Positions 26,593-37,300 of a stretch of DNA of 64,000 nucleotides are shown in pieces. Below the pieces are notes generated by a model. It ran no database searches and was not told the DNA's origin. It saw only the letters and a program-made list of their open reading frames with translations. The translations under genes and the position numbers were made by a program. The stretch's first letter is position 1, and each line of letters starts with the position of its first letter. The stretch comes from Paucisalibacillus globulus DSM 18846 (GTDB taxonomy: Bacteria > Bacillota > Bacilli > Bacillales > Amphibacillaceae), in NCBI RefSeq assembly GCF_000482485.1, contig NZ_AXVK01000021.1, positions 1 through 64,000 of the forward strand, given 5' to 3'.

Positions 26593-28110
26593 TTAATCCA
26601 CTAATCCCACATCTTTCAAATATTCCAATGCTACGTCTTTAACATTTTTTCCCTCCACAGCAACTTGATAGTTCATCTCACGCATTTGGTCATCGGAAAT
26701 TTTACCAGCTAGTTGGTTTAGAATTTCCTCTAATTCAGGATATGTTTCTAATGTTTCCTTCCTGAGTAGAGGTGCTCCCTGGTATGGTGGAAAAAGTTCT
26801 TGGTCATCTTTTAGAACGGTTAAATTATATCTTCGTAGTTCACTATCTGTAGAATAGGCGTCTAATAAATTAATATCACCTTGTTCAACCGCGGAATAAC
26901 GTAGCTTCGGTTCCATAGTTACCATATGAGGGAATTCCAATTGGTAGATTTCTTGAATACCAATGTACCCATCCTCACGATCGGAAAATTCTAACGTGAA
27001 TCCGGCTTTAACATCCTCTTCGATTCCTTGTAAATCCGAAATTGCTTCTAGATTATATCCCTCCGCAAAATCTTCTGATACGGCTAGTGCATACGTATTG
27101 TTAAACTGCATCGGTTCTAATAGAACTAAATCGAAATCATTTAATAATCCATCCCGCGCTTGTTCATAAACTGCTTGTCTATCCGTACTTACAGCAGTTT
27201 CATTTAAAAATTGCGTTACGGCAGTTCCTGTGAATTCTGGATAGATATCAATACTACCCTCCCGTAAAGCATTAAACACGAAGGAGGTTTTTCCAAGGCT
27301 AGGTTCTAGTTCGACATGTAGGTTCGTCTCATCCTCAATTAAAATCTTGTACATTGTTATTAAAATTTCTGGTTCAGAACCTAACTTTCCACCAATGACG
27401 ACCGTTTCTTCTTCGCCCTTGAACAAATTAGGTACTATGGTAATACCGACTGCTAGTATAATGACGATTCCAATCATCGTTAGTGATGTTTTATACGAAA
27501 GTCTTTGTAGCCCACGTAACAGGACATCAAATAAGATAGCTAATAATGCGGCAGGGATTGCACCTAAAATGATTAATGTCATATTATTTCGATCAATTCC
27601 AAGTAATATAATATCCCCTAATCCTCCTGCTCCAATCAAAGCAGCAAGTGTTGCAGTACCAACAATCAGCACCATGGCAGTACGAATTCCGGCCATCATA
27701 ACAGGCATTGCTAATGGAAGTTCTACCTTTAATAATCGTTTTGGCGTATTCATTCCCATAGCCATAGCTGCTTCGATTAGGGAAGGGTCAACTTCTTTAA
27801 TCCCAGTATAGGTATTACGAAGAATTGGAAGTAAGGCATAAATGACAAGTGCAATGATTGCGGGTACCTTTCCAATGCCGAATAACGGTATCATCAGACC
27901 TAATAAAGCTAAGGAAGGAATGGTCTGCATCACTGCGGAGATACCAATAATACTTTCCGCAATTCGTTCCTTTTTCGTCAAATAAATGCCCAGTGGTACA
28001 GAGATAATAACAGCAAAAAATAAAGCAATAAAGGAAATCTGGATATGTTCAAGGAGTGCTTGTGTCAATTCCTCTTGTCTGTCCTGGAATACATTTATGA
28101 AATTAGACAT
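26593..28110 (-). CDS. opuFB: Compatible-solute ABC importer, permease fused to substrate-binding protein (OpuF type)
   Basis: A 505-residue fusion. Residues 1-215 form an OpuBB/OpuCB-like permease (BPD_transp_1 helices, with EAAMAMGMNTPKRLLKVELP as coupling loop). A further membrane segment (about 217-230) tethers a substrate-binding domain (about 240-505; VIGGKLGSEPEILITMYK, IDIYPEFTGTAV, LEFSDREDGYIGI). This fused layout is that of Bacillus OpuF, an importer of glycine betaine and related osmoprotectants, unlike OpuB/OpuC with separate lipoproteins. I chose ATG 28110, nine bases after AAGGAGG. It overlaps the ATPase gene by eight bases. Confidence 0.9.
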   Translation of the reverse strand: MSNFINVFQDRQEELTQALLEHIQISFIALFFAVIISVPLGIYLTKKERIAESIIGISAVMQTIPSLALLGLMIPLFGIGKVPAIIALVIYALLPILRNTYTGIKEVDPSLIEAAMAMGMNTPKRLLKVELPLAMPVMMAGIRTAMVLIVGTATLAALIGAGGLGDIILLGIDRNNMTLIILGAIPAALLAILFDVLLRGLQRLSYKTSLTMIGIVIILAVGITIVPNLFKGEEETVVIGGKLGSEPEILITMYKILIEDETNLHVELEPSLGKTSFVFNALREGSIDIYPEFTGTAVTQFLNETAVSTDRQAVYEQARDGLLNDFDLVLLEPMQFNNTYALAVSEDFAEGYNLEAISDLQGIEEDVKAGFTLEFSDREDGYIGIQEIYQLEFPHMVTMEPKLRYSAVEQGDINLLDAYSTDSELRRYNLTVLKDDQELFPPYQGAPLLRKETLETYPELEEILNQLAGKISDDQMREMNYQVAVEGKNVKDVALEYLKDVGLVD

Positions 28111-29062
28111 TCTCATGCCCTCCTTGCTTTACTGTCTTTGCAAGATGCTGAATGAGTATTTGTCTGTTTAGGGAGCCTATCACGGTCCCGTTCTTTTTAA
28201 TCAAAACTTTATCTTGTTTGGCTAATTGCGCTATAACTTCTTCAAGTGATGCAGAATGAGGAATAGCCTTATCTAAGTTGGGGTTATCATCGGTGAAAGA
28301 TGTCATCAAATTTTCTAGATGAAAATCAGTACCGATTTTTACTTGTGTCCCAACGAATTCTCTTACAAAATCATTTTCTGGTTGATTAATAATTTCATCA
28401 GGTGTTCCTAGCTGAATAATCTGGCCATCATTCATGAGGCAAATCCGATCCGCGAGTTTCATCGCTTCGTTCATATCATGAGTTACAAACACAATAGTTT
28501 TCTTAATAGTCTTTTGTAAATGAAGCAAATCTTCCTGCAACTTTTCACGACTAATCGGGTCTAATGCACTAAAGGGCTCATCCATAAGAACAATATCTGG
28601 ATCTGCTGCTAGCGCACGAACAACGCCAACCCGCTGCTGTTCACCACCAGAAAGTTCACTCGGCTTACGATTTCGGTATGTATTAGGATCTAGACCAACC
28701 ATCTCTAGTAGCTCACTAACACGACGATGAATATTTTCTTTGGGCCACTTTTTCAACTCGGGTACAATTGCAATATTCTCTTCAATGGTCATATGTGGGA
28801 AGAGAGCGATTTGCTGAAGGACATACCCCATGTTCCAGCGTAGTTCATGAATGTTATAATCACTTATTCTTTTCCCGTCTATTGTGATTGTTCCATCAGT
28901 TAAGGGGATGAGTCGATTTATCATTTTAAGGGTTGTTGTCTTGCCACTACCACTAGGACCAATCAGAACAAAGAATTCACCTTTATTTATGGTAAAGCTT
29001 ATCGAATCTACTGCGGTTGTCCCGTCTGTGTATTTCTTCGTTATATTATGAAACGAAATCAT
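28103..29062 (-). CDS. opuFA: Compatible-solute ABC importer ATPase (OpuF type)
   Basis: A 319-residue ATPase with Walker A GPSGSGKTT, signature LSGGEQQR, Walker B IVLMDEPFSALD and the switch histidine in VTHDMNEA. The C-terminal 80 residues (after VKIGTDFH) look like a shortened CBS-type regulatory region, as in OpuA/OpuC-type ATPases. With the fused permease/binding protein it forms a two-gene importer that protects against osmotic stress. GAGGAG lies before ATG 29062. No operator is evident in the 133-base divergent gap to the phosphoesterase gene. Confidence 0.9.
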   Translation of the reverse strand: MISFHNITKKYTDGTTAVDSISFTINKGEFFVLIGPSGSGKTTTLKMINRLIPLTDGTITIDGKRISDYNIHELRWNMGYVLQQIALFPHMTIEENIAIVPELKKWPKENIHRRVSELLEMVGLDPNTYRNRKPSELSGGEQQRVGVVRALAADPDIVLMDEPFSALDPISREKLQEDLLHLQKTIKKTIVFVTHDMNEAMKLADRICLMNDGQIIQLGTPDEIINQPENDFVREFVGTQVKIGTDFHLENLMTSFTDDNPNLDKAIPHSASLEEVIAQLAKQDKVLIKKNGTVIGSLNRQILIQHLAKTVKQGGHENV

Positions 29063-29195
29063 GAAACACGCTCCTCTTATGTCATGGATTAGTTGTATTA
29101 TTTCATATTTAGGTATTTTTTAAAAAGTATATGGGCTTCACAGGTTAGTAGGAACCACAGGGATATACTGGAAATGATAAAGAGAGGTATAATGA

Positions 29196-30074
29196 ATGAA
29201 AAGAAGAAAATATGCGATGGGTGGAAAATGCATGCCGAATTTGATAAGAGAAAGGAAAAAATATAACAGATTTCTTTGGAGTTTAGGCGCTTTATCCCTG
29301 TGTACTCTAATGAAAGCCTATTATGATACAAATATATTCAAAGTAAATAAAGTTCAGTTCCAAACAAAGAAAACTTCACCTGGTTCAAGGTTTTCTATAC
29401 TACAATTAACGGACGTACATAATAAAATATTTCATGATAAAAACAAAAAGTTGATTCAAATGGTCAACGATGTGAATGCGGACATTGTTGTTTTAACTGG
29501 TGATTTGATAAGTAGAAGCACAGTTGATTTTTCAAATGTTTATTCATTGATCGAAAGGATATTGAAAATTAACCAGAATGTGTTCTATGTAACTGGTAAT
29601 CATGAGTTGGGAAATGATCATGTAGAACTATTTTTGACGGGACTTGAAAATAGAGGTGTTACAATTCTCAGTAATCTAAATACCCAAATCACAATAGGCG
29701 ATACGGTTGTCAATCTGGTAGGTATAGATAATGCATCGACTGACCATGAAGATCTTGGACTAGCATTTGAAGGTGTAGATGAAGAAAATTACACCATATT
29801 ATTATCGCACTCACCTAATGTTGTGACCAAATATGATGCAATTCCAGCTGACTTGATATTAAGTGGACATACCCATGGCGGGCAGGTGAGGCTACCATTA
29901 ATAGGGGCAGTAGTTGGGCCTGATAATAGCTTTTTTCCAAAATTGGATAAAGGAATATTTGAAACCGAGTCTGGAAACTATTTGTATATAGATAGTGGCC
30001 TTGGGACCACTGGTTATCCAGTTCGGTTTTTAAATCAAAGTCAGATTAGTTTAATTGAGGTGAAAGGGGAATAA
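29196..30074 (+). CDS. Membrane-anchored metallophosphoesterase (YkuE/YaeI-like)
   Basis: A 292-residue calcineurin-type phosphoesterase. The metal motifs appear in order: LTDVH (about 65-69), LTGDLIS, TGNHELG, LLSHSP and SGHTHGGQVRLP. A basic start and one hydrophobic segment (about 27-42) anchor it to the membrane. Relatives act on UDP-diacylglucosamine (YaeI/LpxH type) or unknown phosphodiesters. AGAGAGG lies eight bases before ATG 29196. An R1 element directly follows the stop. Confidence 0.88.
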   Translation: MKRRKYAMGGKCMPNLIRERKKYNRFLWSLGALSLCTLMKAYYDTNIFKVNKVQFQTKKTSPGSRFSILQLTDVHNKIFHDKNKKLIQMVNDVNADIVVLTGDLISRSTVDFSNVYSLIERILKINQNVFYVTGNHELGNDHVELFLTGLENRGVTILSNLNTQITIGDTVVNLVGIDNASTDHEDLGLAFEGVDEENYTILLSHSPNVVTKYDAIPADLILSGHTHGGQVRLPLIGAVVGPDNSFFPKLDKGIFETESGNYLYIDSGLGTTGYPVRFLNQSQISLIEVKGE

Positions 30075-30109
30075 GGCCAAGGAACCTGTGAACTGTCCCC
30101 ATGGCCTTA
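30073..30109. repeat. R1 repeat, compact pair
   Basis: GGCCAAGGAACCTGTGAACTG followed by TCCCCATGGCC: a condensed R1 pair in which one arm is partly deleted. It separates convergent genes. Confidence 0.6.
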
Positions 30110-31243
30110 TCACTCATATAAGCCTCTACTTTCAAGATAGAAATCAACTGTGATTTTACTTAGACTTTCATCGGAAAGTTGAATTTCTTTCAACTTTTCT
30201 GGTTTCATTCCGTTTCGAAATAGTATATTTTTTAAATTATATATATCAATTTCTTTTTCCAAGCCTTTTTGGTACGTTTTTATAATTTCTTCCTTAATTT
30301 GTTTTTTTACAAGATTTTCTATTTGATCCTGATTTAGCGTATCATCCTGTAAATCAGCTAGCTTCCCTTTTGCTTTTATATGTATTTGGAATGTTGCATT
30401 CTCATCTTTTCCTACTGCTTTAATCTCTGATGTAGGGTCAGTGATCTCGACTGCTCCTATTATCTTTTCATCATCGATAATTTTTACTGGTGTAATTTTT
30501 GTTTTTGTTTGGATCCATCTGAGCCCTGTCAGTTCCTCATAGGACATCCAGTCTTGATACTTCCCTTCACTAATTTGGAAGCTTCCATTAATTCGTAACG
30601 TCTCCTTAGGCTTTTCATCAGATCCAAGTCTCTGCCAGGAACTAGTGTCTATTGAAATCGATGGCAAGACAGCTGTCCCCCCCGGAGATTTGTAGATAGA
30701 AATTAAATTATGCATACGTAAAGGTTTAATATAAGAATAGACCTTATAAGTATCCTCTGGCTTATATAATATGGTGTACACCGGAGGTAAATGAAAAAAG
30801 CCGTTCACAGAAAATAATTCTTCAACGGGTTTCTTTGTCCCATAGATCCAAGGCGTATATCGAAATTCCCCATTTCGCTTAATTGCCTGTTGGATTTTCT
30901 CAATTCCCTTTTCTAAGACTGTTTCAGAGAATACAATGGTTCCTACATGACCCCAATTAAATGGTAGTTGCGATGTTTTGTATAAATTATTTACTGCTTC
31001 ATTAAGAGTTGCTCCAGAGCTATTTCCAACGAATAATGGAGCATCCTCAGATACCTTCTGCGTCTCCTGTTTAGCCACATTGGTAAAATCCAGCATTTGT
31101 ACATAAAGCACATAGTTGTCATCTATATAATCAACACCAATTGCTGTTGCATAATTAACCTCACCTATTTCCTTTTCGTCCCAACAGCCAGAAAGCATTG
31201 TTAATAGAATAATACCTAACCATATTACTATGTAATCTCTCAA
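30110..31243 (-). CDS. Spore germination protein, GerAC family lipoprotein
   Basis: A 377-residue Ger(x)C lipoprotein, the C subunit of a germinant receptor in the inner spore membrane. The signal segment IVIWLGIILLTMLSGC ends in a lipobox Cys, followed by the typical WDEKEIGE. I chose TTG 31243, four bases after the GerA stop with GGGGGAG upstream; the longer start at 31270 lies within gerA. C-subunits are needed for receptor assembly and depend on lipidation. It is the last gene of the three-gene operon. Confidence 0.92.
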   Translation of the reverse strand: MRDYIVIWLGIILLTMLSGCWDEKEIGEVNYATAIGVDYIDDNYVLYVQMLDFTNVAKQETQKVSEDAPLFVGNSSGATLNEAVNNLYKTSQLPFNWGHVGTIVFSETVLEKGIEKIQQAIKRNGEFRYTPWIYGTKKPVEELFSVNGFFHLPPVYTILYKPEDTYKVYSYIKPLRMHNLISIYKSPGGTAVLPSISIDTSSWQRLGSDEKPKETLRINGSFQISEGKYQDWMSYEELTGLRWIQTKTKITPVKIIDDEKIIGAVEITDPTSEIKAVGKDENATFQIHIKAKGKLADLQDDTLNQDQIENLVKKQIKEEIIKTYQKGLEKEIDIYNLKNILFRNGMKPEKLKEIQLSDESLSKITVDFYLESRGLYE

Positions 31244-31244
31244 C

Positions 31245-32702
31245 TCATTTCTCCCCCTGCCTGTCCTCATCCTGTGTTTTTAATATTTTTGCACGTTTAT
31301 TTTGTTTTACTACAGGGAGTTTTAATAATGATTTAGAGAAATCTCCTTTAGTATACGGCGACACAGGACTTAAATATGGAATATTAAATGATTCGAGTTT
31401 AGCAAGGTACCCTATTGTCAGAAATAAACTAAGAAAGAAACCATACATGCCCAATACACTGGCACAAAGAATAGAAAATACTCTTAGAATAGTTACTGTT
31501 CCAAATAAAGATTGGTTACCTAATGTAAAAGTTGCAACAGCCGTAATCGCTGAGATTACCAACATGGTAGGGGAAGTTAAACCAGCTCGAATTGCAGCGT
31601 CACCGACTACTAATCCACCCACTACTGCAACAGTTTGACCAACAGCTTTTGGCAACCTTACACCTGCTTCACGAAAAAGCTCAAAAAGCGTGATCATTAA
31701 TAATAATTCAAAAGGAATGTTAAATGGAATACCTAACCGGGAAGCACCAATTGTAGCAAGTAAGGAAAAAGGTATCTGGTCTACATTGTATGCTGACAAT
31801 GCAACCCAAAAAGCGGGGAGAAAAATAGCCATCACTAATCCAATAATCCGAAGAAACATCCCAAATGAAGCATAAAAAAATGGCATATGCTCATCCTCAG
31901 ATGTATTCAGGATTAAGCTAAAGTTAACTGGTCCTATGACGACATTAGGTACATTATCAATAAAAATAGCAAACCTTCCTCTTGCCAAACAACCCACAAC
32001 TCCATCCGGGCGGGAAACACTTTCTAGTAATGGAAATAATGAATATCGAGTATCCGAAAGTAGTTCAATAATTTGATTATCACTAGTTAATACATCAATA
32101 TCAATGTCCTTTATTCGTTTAGTAACTTCATTGATAATTTCTTTATTTTGAATGTCAGTCATATAGACAAGACTAACTTTCGTATTACTTCTTTTTCCAA
32201 CTGTGAATGATTTCGTAACCATGGTTTGTGTTTTTAATCTTTTACGAACTAATGCAATATTGGAGGTGATATCCTCGATAAAAGCATCCCTTGGTCCTTT
32301 TACAGAAACCTCCGTTGTTGATTCTTCAGGAGATCTTTTAGGAGGAGCAGCTGTATTGAAATAATATATGATTTCGTTTATTAGAATGGCTGTAAATCCA
32401 TCAAATACTTTCTCTAGAATAGCTGTATTAACTGACGGGTCATCCTTAACAAATTTGGTTGCTTCCGAACAATTCAAATCCTTAAGTCCCTTAACGCCGT
32501 TCGTTGTATAGGTTCTTTGTATCTCTGGAAGAATACTATTCAGTAATAAATCATTGTTTACTAACCCTTCGCAATACACCAGAATTAATTCTTCCTGTTT
32601 CCTTTCGTTTACTACCTGATTTCTTATAACCTTTACATCAGAAGAATGGTGGAAAAGATCATTAAAATACGTTATAGTGGATTCTGTTTTGTTAATTTTC
32701 AT
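31245..32702 (-). CDS. Spore germination protein, GerA (A subunit) family
   Basis: A 485-residue A subunit. The N-terminal cytoplasmic domain covers about 1-260 (VYCEGLVNNDLL, FTVGKRSNTKVSLVYM, DNQIIELL). The C-terminal membrane part has about five helices (RPDGVVGCLARGRFAIFIDNVP, FRIIG-like helices, LFREAGVRLPKAVGQTV). A subunits oligomerise into nutrient-gated ion channels that trigger germination. I chose ATG 32702, which overlaps the end of the permease gene by 11 bases and has AAGGTG upstream; the frame further upstream lies in that gene. The operon order B-A-C is less usual than the A-B-C order of B. subtilis. Confidence 0.93.
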   Translation of the reverse strand: MKINKTESTITYFNDLFHHSSDVKVIRNQVVNERKQEELILVYCEGLVNNDLLLNSILPEIQRTYTTNGVKGLKDLNCSEATKFVKDDPSVNTAILEKVFDGFTAILINEIIYYFNTAAPPKRSPEESTTEVSVKGPRDAFIEDITSNIALVRKRLKTQTMVTKSFTVGKRSNTKVSLVYMTDIQNKEIINEVTKRIKDIDIDVLTSDNQIIELLSDTRYSLFPLLESVSRPDGVVGCLARGRFAIFIDNVPNVVIGPVNFSLILNTSEDEHMPFFYASFGMFLRIIGLVMAIFLPAFWVALSAYNVDQIPFSLLATIGASRLGIPFNIPFELLLMITLFELFREAGVRLPKAVGQTVAVVGGLVVGDAAIRAGLTSPTMLVISAITAVATFTLGNQSLFGTVTILRVFSILCASVLGMYGFFLSLFLTIGYLAKLESFNIPYLSPVSPYTKGDFSKSLLKLPVVKQNKRAKILKTQDEDRQGEK

Positions 32703-33768
32703 CTGCTGACACCTTATTTCTGGATTTCTTTGATAAAAGCAACATGAATACAACAAATAAAATTGCAAAAATACTCGTTCCCACATAAAAATATTTTCTT
32801 AAAAAGATAAAAAACTGCTCATCAGATATTGGAGCCAGAATGAGTACTAAATACAAAATACAAACCATTATCTGCATTATGATGGGTTTCTTAAGTTTGA
32901 ATGTTTCTTTAATTAAGTACAGAATCAGTGCTAAACGAATAAAAGAACCTGAGAGCCATTGATAGATAGATAAAAAGTCCAAATGGTTAAAGTATTGACC
33001 GATACTTAATATTCTCCATTGAAGAAATGCAGGATATTTAATATTCCCGGCCTCTTCTGGCCCGAAAATTGCCATACTGCCTAGTAGTGGCCCAATAGTT
33101 AATATGAATAAAAAGGAAGTAAGTAATAATAAATGACGGAATGTGACTTTTTTAATGATATGGTGCTGAAGCATTATCAATATAAATACCTCTGCAGTTG
33201 AACCAAAAATAAAGAGTGAACCTTTCAAAATATCTATCCAGTCATTTTCAACAAGTACTGGTAGGATAAGAGAATAGTTTTTATCTGGGATAGTACCAAC
33301 CGCTACAAATAATCCAAAAGCAACTACAAAGGGAAAGATTATGCCGGCACATATGGCAATAACATTTATCCTCCCAGAAATATATAAAGATGTTCCAAGA
33401 ATGGAGAATGCAACTACCAGCATTGGTGTATTCAACAAGTATGTATCATGTGTCCAGGAAACAGTTTCCTTTACAGTAATAAAACCGGTTAACGTTAAAA
33501 ATACAAATAGTAACAACGCAATTATGTTCCGAACTGTATTATTATAAGTAGTTTCTAGCCATGCAAAAACAGAGGTGTTTTTCAGTTGCTTTGTAACAGA
33601 AAGCAATAATAGCAGAAAAGGAATGCTTATCAAATAACCAATTATTACACTTATCCAAGAATCACGGCCTGCAGCATCAATAATTAAAGGAACAATTAGA
33701 ACATGATTGCTTAAACCAGTACTTAAAAGAAAAATAAAAAATAACTGCGGAACATTAATTTGATTCAC
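32692..33768 (-). CDS. Spore germination protein, GerB (permease-like) family
   Basis: A 358-residue amino-acid-permease-like B subunit with ten membrane helices, which binds the germinant. It opens with INVPQLFFIFLLSTGLSNHV, typical of GerAB/GerKB proteins. Translation starts at GTG 33768, with GGAG nine bases upstream. It is first in the operon, and a candidate sigma-G promoter lies 36-66 bases upstream. The germinant cannot be predicted. Confidence 0.92.
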   Translation of the reverse strand: MNQINVPQLFFIFLLSTGLSNHVLIVPLIIDAAGRDSWISVIIGYLISIPFLLLLLSVTKQLKNTSVFAWLETTYNNTVRNIIALLLFVFLTLTGFITVKETVSWTHDTYLLNTPMLVVAFSILGTSLYISGRINVIAICAGIIFPFVVAFGLFVAVGTIPDKNYSLILPVLVENDWIDILKGSLFIFGSTAEVFILIMLQHHIIKKVTFRHLLLLTSFLFILTIGPLLGSMAIFGPEEAGNIKYPAFLQWRILSIGQYFNHLDFLSIYQWLSGSFIRLALILYLIKETFKLKKPIIMQIMVCILYLVLILAPISDEQFFIFLRKYFYVGTSIFAILFVVFMLLLSKKSRNKVSADEN

Positions 33769-33803
33769 CGTTGTACACTCCAGTGTAAAATGTCATTTAT
33801 GTA

Positions 33804-33834
33804 TATTGTGCGGATTAAACATTATTAGTATACA
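33804..33834 (-). promoter_or_regulatory. Candidate sigma-G promoter of the ger operon
   Basis: On the minus strand TGTATA (33834-33829) is followed after 18 bases by CACAATA (33810-33804), close to the sigma-G -35/-10 pattern (TGnATA, CATAnTA). Known ger operons are expressed in the forespore from such promoters. Confidence 0.45.
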
Positions 33835-33859
33835 TGGAAAGGAATGTGGTCTTATCCTG

Positions 33860-34060
33860 CCCATTGTCCCAGAAAAAGAGGCATTGTCATTCGTCGATGC
33901 TTGACACTACTATTCTCCTTATCACCCTGGAATGGGAAGAATGAGCAAGACACAAAATCAAGAGGATTATTTCTATTTAGCTCTATTGGCAATTTAGATA
34001 TAACAGACTATCCATAATGTATGTTACAACTGGTTTGAACGATTCGTAGGTCGCTTTTGA
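33860..34060 (+). pseudogene. Decayed fragment of an oligopeptidase B-like gene
   Basis: The plus strand carries degraded codons matching the intact oligopeptidase at 59242-61290. ATTGTCCCA and TTCGTCGATG are followed by GATGCTTGACACTACTATTC and GGAATGGGAAGAATG, then GACTATCCA and GTTACAACTGGTTTGAACGAT, in the same order as the C-terminal third of that gene (around 60900-61100). Small deletions, frameshifts and stops (TGA, TAG, TAA) break every frame. Decoded pieces include LDTTILLITLEWEE and YVTTGLNDS. It is non-coding today. The flanks up to 34379 hold no gene that I can see. Confidence 0.75.
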
Positions 34061-34379
34061 AGAGATAAAAGATTGCGAGACATTTGCTAGTGATTTTCTT
34101 ATTGAGGTAAAATAACAACCCAAGTCCCTTTTTTCGATTGAAAATGCCAAATTGTCCCCTGTATAAAGCCATGGTGAAATTCTCACTCTTCCTTTATATC
34201 CTCCTAGTTCTTTAACATTATATGGAAAAAGGCTTTAATACCTTAGTGCGATATAATGTTATAGTTACCAATATTTCCCTCCTTCTTTAGAACTGTTTTG
34301 TGTCGGAATTATAACAACTTTCTGATAATAATGATATACTCTTTCCTGAAAGGACAAATAAAAATAAGGAGGGAGTAAC
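34061..34379. other. Region upstream of the M14-M28 gene
   Basis: Low-information AT-rich DNA. The first 120 bases may still be oligopeptidase remnant. GATATACT (34332-34339) might be part of a -10 region, but no firm promoter is visible. AAGGAGGG (34367-34374) serves the next gene. Confidence 0.4.
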
Positions 34380-37300
34380 ATGAAGAATGTTAAAAGGTTG
34401 GCGTGGTACTTTCTAGTCGTTGTGGGTATTGTTGGACTTGCCTTTACTTCTTTTTCGATTGATTCATCCTCGGCAAAATCAATCGAGGTTGAAAAGGAAG
34501 CACAGGAAACAATGCTTGTGGAAGTAATTATACCTGATCAAGATGCATTAGATAGTCTTGTGAAAAGTGGGTATGATTTAACGGGCTATGTGAGTGACCG
34601 AAATGGAGTACTAGAAGTGCATGCAGTTGTCACCACAGATGAGATGGACAAGCTTGAACAACAAGGCTACGAGATAACAACGATTCAAACGGCAAAAGAT
34701 GTAGAGAAAATCCTAAAACAACGTGAGCAAACGATGCAACAAGAACAGAAATTATTTAGTGCAGGAGATAATATTAAAGTTTTTCGTGCAGACTACTTCA
34801 CTAATCAGTCAGGGACATTTTTATACATGGAGGCTAAATCCAGTGCAGGTGCTAATGTAGGCATGAATGCACAATGGACAGATGCTAATGGTGAAGAACA
34901 GAATGCCGTCATGACAAGGAAAATTGACGCTGGGGTGTATTTATACCATTATGTATTAACAAAAGTTGATTCAGTACCAGAAAATGTTGTCATTACAACG
35001 AATCAAGGTGGAATGACAGAAACTACATTAACGGAATGGATTGAAGATGGTACTCCTGTTGGTGACGACTACTTTAGCAATTTTGTTACTCATTATATGA
35101 CACCGACAGAAATTACCGAACGAATTGAACAACTGGCAGAGGAATTTCCTGAGTTGGCAGAAATCGTTGAACTTCCGTATAAAACAAATGGGTATAGAAG
35201 ACATGCTCAAGCAACCTTTGGTTCAATAGTTGATGCGGCATTAGTATTAACTTCTAAAGCTTGGGGACATGAAGGTGGAAACGATATTACTGTTGATATC
35301 CAAGCACCAGATCAAGGAAATCATGAATTAGAGGTATTGGTTGAAGATAATCATATTACCATTGTCCTTGGCACAGATGGTTCTTCACAGCCAACTAGTA
35401 CAGCAAATGAGGTTATTGATGCAATTAATGCTGCTGCAGACGATTTAGTAATTGCAACAAACTATCGTAATTCAGGTGGGAATGGCGTTGTACAAGCTGA
35501 ATCTAACATAACTTTAACAGATGGATTAAATGCATCTGCAGAAATTTCAAGAGAGCCATATCAGGTGAAGGCAATCCGTATCGGGAAAGAACGTGATGGG
35601 TCTAAACCCGGTATTCTAGGGTATTCACAGGAACATGCACGGGAATGGGTTACACCACTAGTATCTGTTGAAGCGGCAGAACGTTTACTACGAAATTATT
35701 ATACAGATGAGTCTACAAAAGAATTGGTAGACAATCTAGATATTTTCATCGTCCCAACAGTAAATCCAGACGGTGGACATTATTCCTTCTACGATTATAA
35801 TTCTCAACGGAAAAATTTAGTGAATTACTGTGGACCGGAAGCATCTGATCCTGGATATCGAAATTCATGGGGCGTTGATCTAAACAGAAACCATGCAGTG
35901 GGATCTGTTTATGATGGATGGATTGGTGGATCAACTAATTGTTTATCCGGTACTTATGCTGGGCCAGAGCCTGAATCAGAACCAGAAGCTTTAAATTTAC
36001 TTTGGTTAGCAGAAGAGAATCAAAATATAAAATATGCGATGAATGTTCATGCCTATGGTGGATATTTTATGTGGTCCCCTGGTGCATATGATGAAAATCG
36101 TAACCCATTGCCACGTCCAACAGCAGGTGAAGAGGCCTATTATTGGCAAGCATCGGAGCATATTTTACAGGAAATAAAAAATTATCGTGGAACTGTTATT
36201 TTACCTGGTAGAACAGGACCTATTCCGGATGTATTGTATTCTGCAGGTGGTAACTCTGCTGATGCATTATGGTATAACCATGATATTTACGCATGGAATT
36301 TCGAGGTTGGTGCTGATTTATGGGATGAAGATAGGAATCGTTGGGTTGGTGTCGGATTCCAACCAGACTTTGAAGAAGGTCATGCGGAAGCAATGGAGTT
36401 TGCGAATGGTTTAATTGGTCTTTTTGAGGTAGCACTTGAGAATGCGAATGATGATGTAAATCCAGAAACGACACTTGAACCAGGAGAAGGAACATACAAT
36501 GATCCTGTTGAAGTCAAATTTGAAATGAGTGAACCAGCAACAGTTTACTATACACTTGATGGCTCACGACCAACACTGGAGTCTGATACAATTCTAGTAG
36601 CTGGAACGAGAGATGGCGCTGAAACGTTAACAATTGACGAAACAACTACTATTAAATGGTTCTCGGTAGATATGGCGGGTAATTATGAGAATGGTTACAA
36701 TCCAGAAGGTGATGGAACCAATTACAATGAGGCAAGAGTTGTCATCGATTATTTACCTGTGGGTGTAAATGCACTTGGAATAAAAGCACTTGTCGAGCGT
36801 TTTGAAAATGAAGGGGAATTTAATGGTGAAGTAGCACCACGTAATTTGAAATCTCATCTAACTACGATTCACCTTTATGAAAGACTAAGAGATTCGGAAA
36901 AAGTAATTAAGCAGCTGAGTAGCTTTAGGTCATTGCTAGACCAACAATTAGAAAATGAATTAATTTCTGGCAAAGCATATCGAATCTTGGAATCTTATAC
37001 ACAAGAAATGATAGATTTATGGTCAGTAGATTTTGAATCAGAGCGCGCAATGGAGCATATCCACTACTTGAGTGTGGACATTGGGCCACGTGTAGCTGGA
37101 AGTGACGCAGAGAAGCAAGCTGCTGACTATATTAAAAATGAGTTTGAAAGATTAGGTTATGAGGTGTCTAAACAGGAATTTGATATTCGTGGTGGAAAGA
37201 CATCTGAGAATGTGATTGCAGTTAAGAAACCTCGAGGAATTGAAAACCCAGAAATTATCTATGTCACTGCACATTATGATAGTGTTCCAGGGTCACCGGG

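Noticed and set aside
27347-27811. 154-codon plus-strand frame across the opuFB gene
   Set aside because: A shadow of the permease coding sequence with no ribosome binding site and low-complexity composition.
33983-34186. 67-codon minus-strand open frame
   Set aside because: It has no ribosome binding site and runs antisense to the decayed oligopeptidase fragment on the plus strand.
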